The notes under the pieces are model-generated. The model was not told the origin of the DNA. It saw only the letters and a program-made list of their open reading frames with translations, and did no database searches. Both the position numbers and the translations under genes were made by a program. Positions 23,931 to 31,901 of a DNA stretch of 37,726 nucleotides are shown in pieces; position 1 is the stretch's first letter; the number at the start of each line of letters is the position of its first letter. Origin of the DNA: Sphingomonas sp. CFBP 13720 (lineage in GTDB: Bacteria > Pseudomonadota > Alphaproteobacteria > Sphingomonadales > Sphingomonadaceae); assembly GCF_014842075.1 (NCBI RefSeq), contig NZ_JACYVA010000014.1, forward strand, positions 1-37,726, read 5' to 3'.

Positions 23931-24046
23931 GTAGCCCCCAAAGTGATTCGGTCCCCCGACCGAACTGGAGCAACAGACTACTTACTGTGCACTGCGTCAA
24001 CGAAGATCATAGTTACCGTCTCGGACTTATCGAATACTATCAGGGT

Positions 24047-24475
24047 CTAGCATTGATGGCGGCGCCAGTACCGCTGCCAACGCAATACAGTACCCGTAGC
24101 GACCATCGCACAGGACACGTCGCCCCGCGTCGGCGAAACGCACCAGGCGCCTGTACGACCGCGCCCGGCCCCGCCGTTCGACACGCATCGTAGCGTCGGC
24201 CCACTGACCAACACGTGCCCCTGTCGCGACCGGCTGACCGGCTTACCCAGTAGCCGTACCAACGCGTCGCGGGCACCGTTCGCAGAAGCCTTCGGGCACG
24301 GCTGGTTCGACCGACACGTCCCGTCATGCTCGCGAGCCGCGATACCTGCGAGGCGTAGGCGCGGCCCTTCCCGACACCATACCGGACCATCGCCGTCCCA
24401 TACGCGGGTTGGGGTACACATGAACGGTCTGCCCGCGGGGATCGCGGTGGCGGCGAGAAATAGCGTTGCGAGCAT
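24047..24475 (-). CDS. Thermonuclease (SNase)-like exported protein
   Basis: A 142-residue protein from ATG 24475, which begins a signal peptide (MLATLFLAATAIPAG); a start 26 codons upstream would hide it. RVWDGDGPVWC and RLRLAGIAARE match the first half of the staphylococcal-nuclease fold (Asp-Gly-Asp, Arg of the active site, and IAARE). It also has a CRSNQPCPKASANGARDALVRLLG stretch and several paired Cys (CRSNQPC, CVS, SC) likely to form disulfides. The second catalytic Arg region is unclear. A weak or absent ribosome site and short length leave activity uncertain. Confidence 0.7.
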   Translation of the reverse strand: MLATLFLAATAIPAGRPFMCTPTRVWDGDGPVWCREGPRLRLAGIAAREHDGTCRSNQPCPKASANGARDALVRLLGKPVSRSRQGHVLVSGPTLRCVSNGGAGRGRTGAWCVSPTRGDVSCAMVATGTVLRWQRYWRRHQC

Positions 24476-25103
24476 TGCAGCACGGTAGGCGAATGGGCCT
24501 CGGGCGCAACATCCTCGTCGTGCGAAGGTATGCGCTCGAATCGAAGACGGCATATGTCGGCGGAAAGGCCCTACCCGTCGGATCTATAGGCAGGGCGGAA
24601 ATGGACGGACAGGGCCTTGGCTTTCACGAGCCGCGGACAGTACGACTTGCCCGACGGCATATCGCCGGAGAATTACAGGATCGGCATTAGACTGAACGCT
24701 CCGACGGCGCCGAGTGTGGCGCCCAGCAGCATACTGGCGATGATTACGCGAAGGCGCCGCTCTTGTCCCCTTTACCAGCGTTACGCGGCCCGCGGTAAAG
24801 GATGTTGCCATGCTAACGTTAGACGAACCGCGGGGGGCAACGTGGAGTGCTGCAGCGTAGGTTGAGCGATAAGAAACCACGTATCCGTGAAGCTTGGCGG
24901 TCAGGACATGCCGCGGTAGCTAGCTTTGAGGAGGATCGGATAACCACGATAATTAGGCAGTTCGTAATCGTCTAGTGGTTCTCGAACTACATCATACAAC
25001 CGCCGATAGCGGAAAACCGGTTCCGTGACGCCTATCGAACAGGAGCCCACCCCGTTGCCAGGGCAGGCTCCGATTCTATGCGTCATTGTATCTGATCGTC
25101 AGA
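24476..25103. other. Intergenic region, weak coding signal only
   Basis: About 630 bases without a solid gene. On the minus strand a short tail VIIASMLLGATLGAVGAF then SLMPIL can be read but lacks a start and upstream body. It may be the end of a lost membrane protein. Nothing else is recognised. Confidence 0.35.
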
Positions 25104-25895
25104 TCAACCCATCATTGGATCGAAGTCTGAGCCTGCGGTGCCGTAATAGTAATAGCTGACACCGTCGATATCGTTGGAGCCAAGATACACGATCGACACA
25201 TGGTTGGGAGCGTTCATGTCGATCTGGCCGCCCGGCCCAGTCACCGGATCGCTGCTTTGCGGACCGTTTGCGCCGGACGTGTCAAGGACAAGGTTTTTGC
25301 CGAAAGTGACAGTGTTGTTCTTCTGGCTGTCGAACAGCAACTGAGTGGACACAAGCAGATCGTCGGCGCCAAAGCCGTTGATTGTGTCACCGCCAAGGTT
25401 CAGGCCCAGCGCATTGTCGTGCAGGATCAAGGTGGCGCCGGCACTGGCGTCAATCGTGTCATCGCCGACCGTACCTTCGCGGACGGTAAATTCGCCATGT
25501 TGATCGATCAGATTGCGGCGGGTCGAGGAGTCAGCATAAACATACTGCCCGCCTTTTGTCCCAAGATAGCGGATTTCGGTAATACCATCATCGCCCGAGC
25601 CAACCAGCTGAAGCTGATCGTTGCCTGCATTTTTTGAACTGGTGCGATCAACGTCGAGCACCCCATTGCCGCCGAACTGGATATAGCCATCGTTGTTACC
25701 GTCGAAGATCTTCTTACCGGTGATGATGGAGTCGTCGTTGCCGAAGTTCAGAAACGTATCGTCGCCCACGTTTCCGTCAGCGATCACGAACGCCGTCGCG
25801 CCAGCACCAGCATCGAACACATTCGCGATATTATTGGCAGCGACGTCTATCGAGGACGCCGTCGAAATCAGAACGCTGTTGTCACGGAATGCCAT
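25104..25895 (-). CDS. RTX-like acidic calcium-binding repeat protein
   Basis: A 263-residue acidic protein rich in Gly, Asp and Asn. Two similar halves can be seen. NVGDDTFLNFGNDDSIITGKKIFD (early) and TVGDDTIDASAGATLI plus GGDTINGFGADDLLVSTQLLFD (later) each run to a QFGG- or TFGK-type strand followed by VLDVD or LVLDTS. The repeats resemble the RTX/hemolysin beta-roll but lack clean GGxGxDxLx nonapeptides. There is no N-terminal signal, as for type I secreted proteins whose signal is C-terminal. No secretion genes adjoin. An AT-rich leader with repeats precedes it. Confidence 0.7.
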   Translation of the reverse strand: MAFRDNSVLISTASSIDVAANNIANVFDAGAGATAFVIADGNVGDDTFLNFGNDDSIITGKKIFDGNNDGYIQFGGNGVLDVDRTSSKNAGNDQLQLVGSGDDGITEIRYLGTKGGQYVYADSSTRRNLIDQHGEFTVREGTVGDDTIDASAGATLILHDNALGLNLGGDTINGFGADDLLVSTQLLFDSQKNNTVTFGKNLVLDTSGANGPQSSDPVTGPGGQIDMNAPNHVSIVYLGSNDIDGVSYYYYGTAGSDFDPMMG

Positions 25896-26341
25896 ATTAT
25901 ATCTCGCCTAAACCGGTGGGTACTACAGAATGATCAGCATTCTGAATTTTAGAACGCAGGAAAACTATCGTCAGAGCTAGTAACGTCTGCAACGCGCATA
26001 TCTTTACGAGTTCATAACCACGATGTCTCGTACTTAATATTTGGTTAATTCTCGTTTCCGAACGTTAACTAATTCTCGTAACGTCGGTCTGCCTCCCTGA
26101 CGGGTTAGGTTAGCCGGATGGTTTGTGAAGCGACGGTCCCTCCTTCACATGAGGCTTATTGCGGAAGCAGGGGGCACGTCGCGCGGAGGGTGTCCGGCGC
26201 GGAAACGGTGGGTCGGCGCTCTTAGGGTACAGTGTTCTCACGCAGGCGGTACCGTTGAGCGTGACGGGAGATCGATTTCGTTTATTACCAGCCTGCGGGT
26301 GACCGCCGGAAGGGCCGGTACCCCCGGTCAGGAGAGAATGC
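25896..26341. other. AT-rich upstream region with repeats and a palindrome
   Basis: This gap between the divergent RTX-like and VOC genes is clearly richer in A and T than its surroundings from about 25920 to 26080. It holds a palindrome CAGAATG-atcag-CATTCTG at 25927-25945 and two direct copies of TAATTCTCGT (26046-26055 and 26070-26079), about 24 bases apart. These look like regulator sites for the RTX-like gene. Confidence 0.45.
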
Positions 26342-26740
26342 GTGCTTTTTCACACGATGGTCGGATCGAACGACATTGAGCGGTCCAAGCGCTTTTACAA
26401 TGAACTGCTTGGCGTTTTAGGAGTGGACGAGGCAACGCTAAACATTGCGGACAGTGGTCATACCCGTCTTTTCTATCGAAATGAGAATGGTACAAATTTC
26501 ATTGTCACGCAGCCCATCAACAATGAGCCAGCGACCGTAGCAAACGGCAGCACCGTTGCCTTTTCGTGTAACTCGCCTGAGCAGGTAAAACGGTTTCACG
26601 ACTTCGCAGTCGCTGCGGGCGGAATGTCGATCGAAGCACCGCCCGGACCTCGCGAGACGGCGGCGATGGGAACGATCGAGCTGACTTATGTCCGGGACCC
26701 TGATGGCAACAAGCTTTGCGGGATACATTTTCCCAAGTAA
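26342..26740 (+). CDS. VOC-family (glyoxalase/bleomycin-resistance-like) protein
   Basis: A 132-residue protein starting at GTG 26342 with AGGAG at 26330-26334. The start reads LFHTMVGSNDIERSKRFYNELLGVLG, the first betaalphabetabetabeta unit of the vicinal-oxygen-chelate fold. The second unit has THE end YVRDPDGNKLCGIHF with the usual metal-binding region (RDPDGN). His of HTMV and Glu of GTIEL are candidates for metal ligands. VOC proteins act on thiol adducts, aromatic diols or antibiotics; the substrate is unknown. It ends before a structured intergenic region and convergent GTPase gene. Confidence 0.88.
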   Translation: MLFHTMVGSNDIERSKRFYNELLGVLGVDEATLNIADSGHTRLFYRNENGTNFIVTQPINNEPATVANGSTVAFSCNSPEQVKRFHDFAVAAGGMSIEAPPGPRETAAMGTIELTYVRDPDGNKLCGIHFPK

Positions 26741-26915
26741 GCGCTTCGGCCACGCTGTTCCCCGAGGGTGTAGCCTGCCTCCGCAGCGGCAAGGCCGAGC
26801 CGGGCAAACCTCGTTTAGCAAGATTCAGGTCAACTCGGCTGCGACCGATGTCCGGTCAGGCGTCGGCATTTTCTTCCGTCGGCCGTGCGTTGAGGCTCCT
26901 GCCTGCTGTCGAAGC

Positions 26916-26979
26916 GGACCAGCTCACTCCTCGGCTGACTGCAAGCCTAGTAGCTCGAGCTGGTCCAGGCTCAGTCAGC
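26916..26979. other. Interleaved inverted repeats (possible pseudoknot) between convergent genes
   Basis: GGACCAGCTC (26916-26925) is complementary to GAGCTGGTCC (26957-26966), and GCTGACTG (26934-26941) to CAGTCAGC (26972-26979). The pairs are interleaved, as in an H-type pseudoknot. They sit at the end of the DUF3482 GTPase gene and 3' of the VOC gene, so a shared termination or RNA-stability element is possible. Confidence 0.4.
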
Positions 26980-28479
26980 TTCGGTAATGCTAACGGCTTC
27001 GTCTGGTTGCACACCGCCTGTCAAAACAGTGCGTGCTTGCGGATAGAAGAGGACCAGCAAGTGGGCGGCGCACCCTTCCAACAGTCCCGTAAGTCGCCCT
27101 GCCAACTCGTCCGCGGACGCACCTCTGCCCGCTTCCCAAGCGGCTCGGATCTCCGCCCGGCGCGGTTGCAGCGTTTCCTTAATGGCTTCCTGCCAGAACG
27201 CCGGATGCTCGCCTTCTTCCCAATCTCCCCGACCTCGCCCAAAATGGGCAACTGCGAGGTAGCGAAGCAGCGCCGAACGCACGAGCCCTGTGAAGAACAG
27301 TTCTGACCAACGCACTGCTTCGCCATCGTCGCCACGAGCCAAATTGTAAGTACGCGCTATGCCGCTCGCGCCCAACGCCCCAAGCAGTCCGCCGACCAGC
27401 ATGCCGCCGCCAAGTGTAAGACCACCCGCCGCAATATCGGCCGCCAGTCCGCCAACCGCGCCGGACATCAGCCCACCCAGTACTGCGGCATAGCCCTCTC
27501 TGGCCGGACCCGAACTGGCATAATCGTCACGCAGTCGTCGCAGCACTTCACGCGTGGCACGACCGCTTAGACCATTCGCTTCGATCAGCTGCTCGGTTGA
27601 GCTGCGCGTACCAGCTTCCAGCCGCTCGGCGAGCTTGCCCATCGCACGGCGCGTCTCGGCGGGTTCCTCCTGCCGTAACGCCTTCAGGGTATCGCCGACC
27701 CGGTCGCGCCAGTCGCGCTCAGGGACGGGTTCACGATCAATCGCTGCGGCGGCCAGCCATTGCGCCAGAATGCGCATGGATCGATGGAACCGGTCGAGGT
27801 TTTTATCCTGCCAAGTCTGCGATAGCCGGGCAAGCGCGGCTTCCCTGTCCGGCATCACCAGCGGCTTCAATGCAGCGAGCAGGGTACTTTCCTGCACCCA
27901 GCACCGTGCAAACGCATCCATTGTAAGTACGTCGCGCACGACGCCTGTTGCGGCGAGGTAGCGTCGCCAACGTTCCACTTCCTCGTCGGCATCGGCTTGG
28001 GGCGCGCCGAGTTGGTTGAGAAGAACGAGCACCGGCTTATCGATCCAGGCGAGGATCTCCATTTCCAAACCGACATAGCCGGCGTCCGCTGGATCTTCGG
28101 CGGCATTGACCAGATACAGGACCACATCGGCATGGTCGCGGACGTTGCGCACCGCCTGCTGACTCGACCACAGTGCGCGCTCGCGGAACCGGTCCCAGAC
28201 GACAGTTAAAAACCAGCCGATAGGGTTACCGGACTGCCTGAGCCTTCGCAGTAGGCGTGTGGTGTCGCCGAAACCGGGGGTGTCCCACAACATCAGGGTG
28301 TCACTTCCCGCCTGAAGCATGACATAGCCGGTCGCAGTGTCAGTAATATGCGCAGCATCCCGCACCTCGCCAACGTCCTGTGCGAGCAGCGTACGCACTA
28401 GCGTCGTTTTCCCCACATTCGTGTGAGATACGAGGCTCAGGTTGATTGTGGTTCCAGTCGCGGCGGTGTCTTCTGTCAT
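26971..28479 (-). CDS. DUF3482-type GTPase with central hydrophobic Gly-rich segment
   Basis: A 502-residue protein. The N-terminal GTPase domain has a P-loop SHTNVGKTT (18-26), the DTPG G3 motif (66-69), and a G4-like LLNQLG (153-158) instead of NKxD. Residues 330-375 are a long Gly/Ala-rich hydrophobic stretch (GGLMSGAVGGLAADIAAGG, GGGMLVGGLLGALG) that probably inserts in or contacts the membrane, and the C-terminal helical domain is DUF3482. Such GTPases are nearly always paired with a DUF2868 membrane protein, as here. The start overlaps the DUF2868 stop (ATGA), implying fixed stoichiometry. Their cellular role is not settled. Confidence 0.88.
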   Translation of the reverse strand: MTEDTAATGTTINLSLVSHTNVGKTTLVRTLLAQDVGEVRDAAHITDTATGYVMLQAGSDTLMLWDTPGFGDTTRLLRRLRQSGNPIGWFLTVVWDRFRERALWSSQQAVRNVRDHADVVLYLVNAAEDPADAGYVGLEMEILAWIDKPVLVLLNQLGAPQADADEEVERWRRYLAATGVVRDVLTMDAFARCWVQESTLLAALKPLVMPDREAALARLSQTWQDKNLDRFHRSMRILAQWLAAAAIDREPVPERDWRDRVGDTLKALRQEEPAETRRAMGKLAERLEAGTRSSTEQLIEANGLSGRATREVLRRLRDDYASSGPAREGYAAVLGGLMSGAVGGLAADIAAGGLTLGGGMLVGGLLGALGASGIARTYNLARGDDGEAVRWSELFFTGLVRSALLRYLAVAHFGRGRGDWEEGEHPAFWQEAIKETLQPRRAEIRAAWEAGRGASADELAGRLTGLLEGCAAHLLVLFYPQARTVLTGGVQPDEAVSITEAD

Positions 28480-29990
28480 CGTTGGGCAGCCCGGCCTGAT
28501 GCCAGCGTCGGTGTACGCACCAGTGCAGCCTCCAGTCTGCGGATCACCTCAGTATCCTGATCTTGCATAAGGTTGGCAAAAAAGGGCTGTACCAGAGTTG
28601 TTGACAACATTCGCTCCCACGCGGTTCGGCGTGCGCCGATGCGGCCGGTCGTATCGGACTGGTTTCCTAGCCGTTCCCGGTAAGTTGATTCGTCAATTAT
28701 AACTGTTAGTTCGGTACCGCCGCCGTCTCGTTCAATCGTCTCGCGAATGCCTGTCACCAAAGCTCCGTGGTTCTCGGCTTCCGGGGTAGAAGCCATACTG
28801 AACAGCACAAGAAGATGATCTACCTCAGCGATGATCCCGGAACGAACGAGCCATTCCTCCTCCTCGCCATACGCGATTGGTGTATCGAATGCAGTACGCG
28901 TTCCGTCACCCAGTGCGCCTGACAGCAACCGGCCGAGCACGGTCCGCATCGGTTTGGCTGGGCGGAAACCATAGGGCACGACCCGCACTTCGGCGTTGCC
29001 ACCTCGCGCGGTACGCAGAAGCCGGCGGACATAAAAATCCTCACGGCCGGATACCGGGAAACGACGGCGCTGGCGGACTGCCGCGATCCCGCTGCCAATC
29101 CCTAGCAGCACACGCGGCACGAAGACGAACAGTAATGCGGTCATGGCGTAAAGGTGGATCCACAAGCCTGCATTCTCACCCCGACCGGCTGACCAACGCA
29201 GTCCGGCGAGATGCTCTGCATCCGGCAGACGGATACCGGACAGGAGACTTGCCGGCCCTAGCACCAAGCCTAGCAATTGGTGCACCAAGCCGGCGCTTAG
29301 AAACGTGCTTTCCCACCCGGCCCGATACTCGATCCCTAGTGCGCGCAGGTACATGCCAGCGACAACCCCGGTGGCAAAAGCTGCGGCGCCAAAATGCAGC
29401 ATCCGGTGCGCGCGCGACGCGGTGAGGGGACCGGATGCGCGGGTCCATTCGGTTGCAAAGCGTGTCAGTGCACGCCCAAGCGGCTGTTCGGCCCCGCCGC
29501 GCAAGCGCGACAGACCGGACAGCCATGCGACCGCCCCGCTCAAGCGCCCAGAACTGTGGGTTCTTGCCCGGGCAACTTTCCCAAGTTGTTTGAATACAAT
29601 GGCAAGATACACTGCCACATTCCACGCCAGCATGCCAACCAGCGGAAAGGCAATAAGGTTGAGTCGCTTGCCACCACCGATCTCGTTAGTCGCGATCCCC
29701 AGCACAAACGCGAAGATCGGTATCGCCCATCCCAACCATCCGGGCCAGCGCGACGCGCGCAGCGCGGAGTCAATTGCCGGCACGCGGGTTGCCAGCCTGC
29801 CGGTTGCGAAGTGCGCCCTTAAGGCGAGAAGCGCCTCGTCCCCGTGCCTGCCTTGTCCGTTCGCCGCCTGGCTCGCGAGCGCTGCGATCGTAGCCTGCTG
29901 CCGATCCTCTTTGGTGAGCAGCGTTGCAGCAGCGTCCTCGATTTCCACGGCCCTGACCAATAGTACCAGCCTGGCTTCTTCCTCTGTCAT
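28476..29990 (-). CDS. DUF2868 integral membrane protein
   Basis: A 504-residue protein starting at ATG 29990 with GGAG six bases before it (a TTG one codon upstream is unlikely). The first 80 residues are helical and acidic. Membrane segments lie near residues 84-104 (GWLGWAIPIFAFVLGI), 112-134 (LIAFPLVGMLAWNVAVYLAIVF), about 205-245 (FATGVVAGMYLRALG, FLSAGLVHQLLGLVLG) and about 290-320 (LYAMTALLFVFVPRVLLGIG). The C-terminal about 170 residues are soluble. It is first in a two-gene unit with the DUF3482 GTPase, which it probably anchors or signals through. Confidence 0.88.
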   Translation of the reverse strand: MTEEEARLVLLVRAVEIEDAAATLLTKEDRQQATIAALASQAANGQGRHGDEALLALRAHFATGRLATRVPAIDSALRASRWPGWLGWAIPIFAFVLGIATNEIGGGKRLNLIAFPLVGMLAWNVAVYLAIVFKQLGKVARARTHSSGRLSGAVAWLSGLSRLRGGAEQPLGRALTRFATEWTRASGPLTASRAHRMLHFGAAAFATGVVAGMYLRALGIEYRAGWESTFLSAGLVHQLLGLVLGPASLLSGIRLPDAEHLAGLRWSAGRGENAGLWIHLYAMTALLFVFVPRVLLGIGSGIAAVRQRRRFPVSGREDFYVRRLLRTARGGNAEVRVVPYGFRPAKPMRTVLGRLLSGALGDGTRTAFDTPIAYGEEEEWLVRSGIIAEVDHLLVLFSMASTPEAENHGALVTGIRETIERDGGGTELTVIIDESTYRERLGNQSDTTGRIGARRTAWERMLSTTLVQPFFANLMQDQDTEVIRRLEAALVRTPTLASGRAAQR

Positions 29991-30435
29991 CAAGCACTCC
30001 AGCCAACTTGCGTGCAGAGGCTAGGCCTCATGTTCTGCTCTACAGTGTTAGTTGTATCCACTGCTATCGATACCGAAGCGTCGATTACGAAGACCCATCG
30101 GTTGTGTTCAAGCAGGCCGGAGTATCGTTGGTTGGATCAGCCTATTCTTAGGCATCGAATTGTGACCCCGCTTCTTTCAATTCGGACGCTTCTTCATCGC
30201 GCCGCGATCACATAAAAGCCTGATGTGCCATAACAAACGTAGTGATATGTGGGCTGACCGACGTTCGAGCGCGTTCCCATTCTTGTATTTTTCTCGGTCG
30301 AGCCTGTGCAAAGCACGCCAGCGGATTGGAGCCCACGCGAGCGGATCCCGCTATACCAACGCGGCAGTCAAAAAACATTGGCGTTTATGGCGATGCACCC
30401 ACGGGAGGGCATCTCACCTCGTCCCGTGATTGGGT
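29991..30435. other. Intergenic region, no gene seen
   Basis: About 440 bases upstream of the DUF2868 gene. Short frames on the plus strand have no ribosome sites and shadow composition. It must hold the promoter of the DUF2868/DUF3482 unit near its left end. No RNA gene could be recognised. Confidence 0.4.
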
Positions 30436-30630
30436 TCAACCCCTAGCGCGCAAGGTGTTTAGTACTGCCATGACTGCAACGCCAGCGAACGCTACACTAG
30501 TCCATGGCCGCGCCTTGGCGAAGTTCGTTGCTTTCTGCGTCATGGGTGCGTCGCCCGAAAAGTGATCTCGGAACGCGTCAGAGAGGCCGGTTTTGCCGTC
30601 GGTTTTTGGGGCAGCGGTTGCTTCGGTCAT
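30436..30630 (-). CDS. Small ElaB/YqjD-like tail-anchored protein
   Basis: A 64-residue protein from ATG 30630 with GGAG five bases before it. Residues 1-40 are polar and helical (DAFRDHFSGDAPMTQKATNFAKARP). The last part WTSVAFAGVAVMAVLNTLRARG is one membrane helix with a basic end. This fits the DUF883/ElaB-YqjD style of tail-anchored stress proteins, although the match is by layout only. Confidence 0.6.
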   Translation of the reverse strand: MTEATAAPKTDGKTGLSDAFRDHFSGDAPMTQKATNFAKARPWTSVAFAGVAVMAVLNTLRARG

Positions 30631-30711
30631 GGAAACTCCATCGGTGCGCGGAAATGCGCCTTTGCTCCCTGAACGTCTGAGTCTACGGAGTGCTCCAAAC
30701 GACGCACAATT

Positions 30712-30730
30712 AGAGCGTTCAGAACGCTCT
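30712..30730. promoter_or_regulatory. 19-base perfect palindrome, possible operator
   Basis: AGAGCGTTC (30712-30720), A, GAACGCTCT (30722-30730). The arms are nine bases and pair perfectly. Its place upstream of the minus-strand small gene at 30630 and the absence of a loop suited to a hairpin suggest a dimeric repressor site. Confidence 0.4.
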
Positions 30731-30814
30731 TCCCGTTGCCCATTTTCCGTTATGCGTTCATATCGATCTGTGACTGCTACACGCGAGCCGAAGCAGCCGC
30801 TCAGACGGCTTGAA

Positions 30815-30890
30815 GTGTCTTGAGGCGGCAGATGCGTGGCTGCGACAGCCCGCGTCCCTTACTGCGGTGTTGGCTCGATGTCGTATCGCG
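30815..30890 (+). repeat. Diverged intergenic repeat, copy B
   Basis: The stretch with acagcccgcgtcccttactg and then cggtgttggctcgatgtcg matches 14010-14085 on the same strand with scattered changes. See copy A. Confidence 0.4.
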
Positions 30891-31140
30891 TAACCCCTTC
30901 GTCAGCGAGTATCGACGGCGCGTTTGAAGCTGAGTAAACATCGACTGGCCGAGATGTTAGCTAATCCTCTTGTGCGACATCGTGAGGCCTTGTTACGTCC
31001 TGCCACGCTCGCGTGAAAATTTTCCAATGGCTCTGTGAATCCAACCAGGATGCAATCCGTTTACCGTGTTCGCAGGTATTTCAAAAATAGCGTTGTACGG
31101 CACGTCTACGTTAAGTGCCCAATCCACTCGGTACGCTCGA

Positions 31141-31605
31141 TCAGTCGTGGTTCGCGGCAATGGATGGATTGGAAATAACGAGGCCGCTACCAAAGACGAT
31201 CGCGTCTTCCATGAACCCGGTCACAGTCTGTCCGTACCGCTGCATTCCCCATTTGCGCACAGTAAGCCCAACATACGACGAGGCAAGCGCTGCTCCTACT
31301 GCGACGGCGGCACCGAGGACGCGGCGGTCCCGCGGCGCGAGTGCAGCACCAGCGTAGGCGGCGGTGGTGCTACGGACCGCGAGGCCAACTGGCACAGTCC
31401 GGTCAGGCGCTGTCTTCATCTTATCCCCTGCCATCTCCGCAGCTGCGAAAGCAGCCGTTCCAGCTGCCACCACCGGGCTCAGCATGAGTTTCTGAAACGG
31501 GAGGCTTGGCAATAGTTCTCCGCGACGTGTGGCGGTCGCGATTACCGCCAACGGCGTAATACCACGCTGCCCCGCGACCAGGCCGATAAGAAAGGAACGA
31601 AGCAT
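31141..31605 (-). CDS. DUF4126 membrane protein
   Basis: A 154-residue protein starting at ATG 31605, with GGAGA seven bases upstream. MLRSFLIGLVAGQRGITPLAVIA, LSPVVAAGTAAFAAAEMAGDK, STTAAYAGAALAP, VLGAAVAVGAALASSYVGLTVRK are hydrophobic segments in the order of DUF4126 proteins. The early G-x-R-G and the central E-x-x-x-D-K are typical. It is a four-helix inner-membrane protein whose function is not known. The gene is alone on the minus strand. Confidence 0.85.
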   Translation of the reverse strand: MLRSFLIGLVAGQRGITPLAVIATATRRGELLPSLPFQKLMLSPVVAAGTAAFAAAEMAGDKMKTAPDRTVPVGLAVRSTTAAYAGAALAPRDRRVLGAAVAVGAALASSYVGLTVRKWGMQRYGQTVTGFMEDAIVFGSGLVISNPSIAANHD

Positions 31606-31901
31606 CGGTATTTCTCCAAGAGAAGGGTATTCGACAGCCGTCCGGTCGGAAATTTCTTGTTGCGGAACGCTGTCTTGTCCGAGAGCAGTCAACACTCAAC
31701 GAACTCATTCGTGCGTTCCAAGATCCGTCCACACCGCTTTCAATATCGCAACGGGGCACCGATGGCCGTTCACGCTGCCATACGCGTTCTCCGATTTGGG
31801 CAGCTCATTGACGTCGCCTCCAAAAGCGGTGACCGATCAGTCACCTGCTGCGTTGTAGAACCAACGAACGCATTGGCAGGAGAACGGACATACCCGACGT
31901 A

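Larger units (their letters stand above)
30631..31140. other. Intergenic region with a perfect palindrome and a repeat copy
   Basis: About 510 bases without a credible gene. It contains a perfect 19-base palindrome AGAGCGTTC-A-GAACGCTCT at 30712-30730, about 80 bases upstream of the small tail-anchored gene's start, and the second copy of a diverged repeat at 30815-30890. Confidence 0.45.

Noticed and set aside
30390..30450. GGGTTCAACCCC stretch as a tRNA T-arm
   Set aside because: No matching acceptor, D-arm or anticodon arm could be placed around it.
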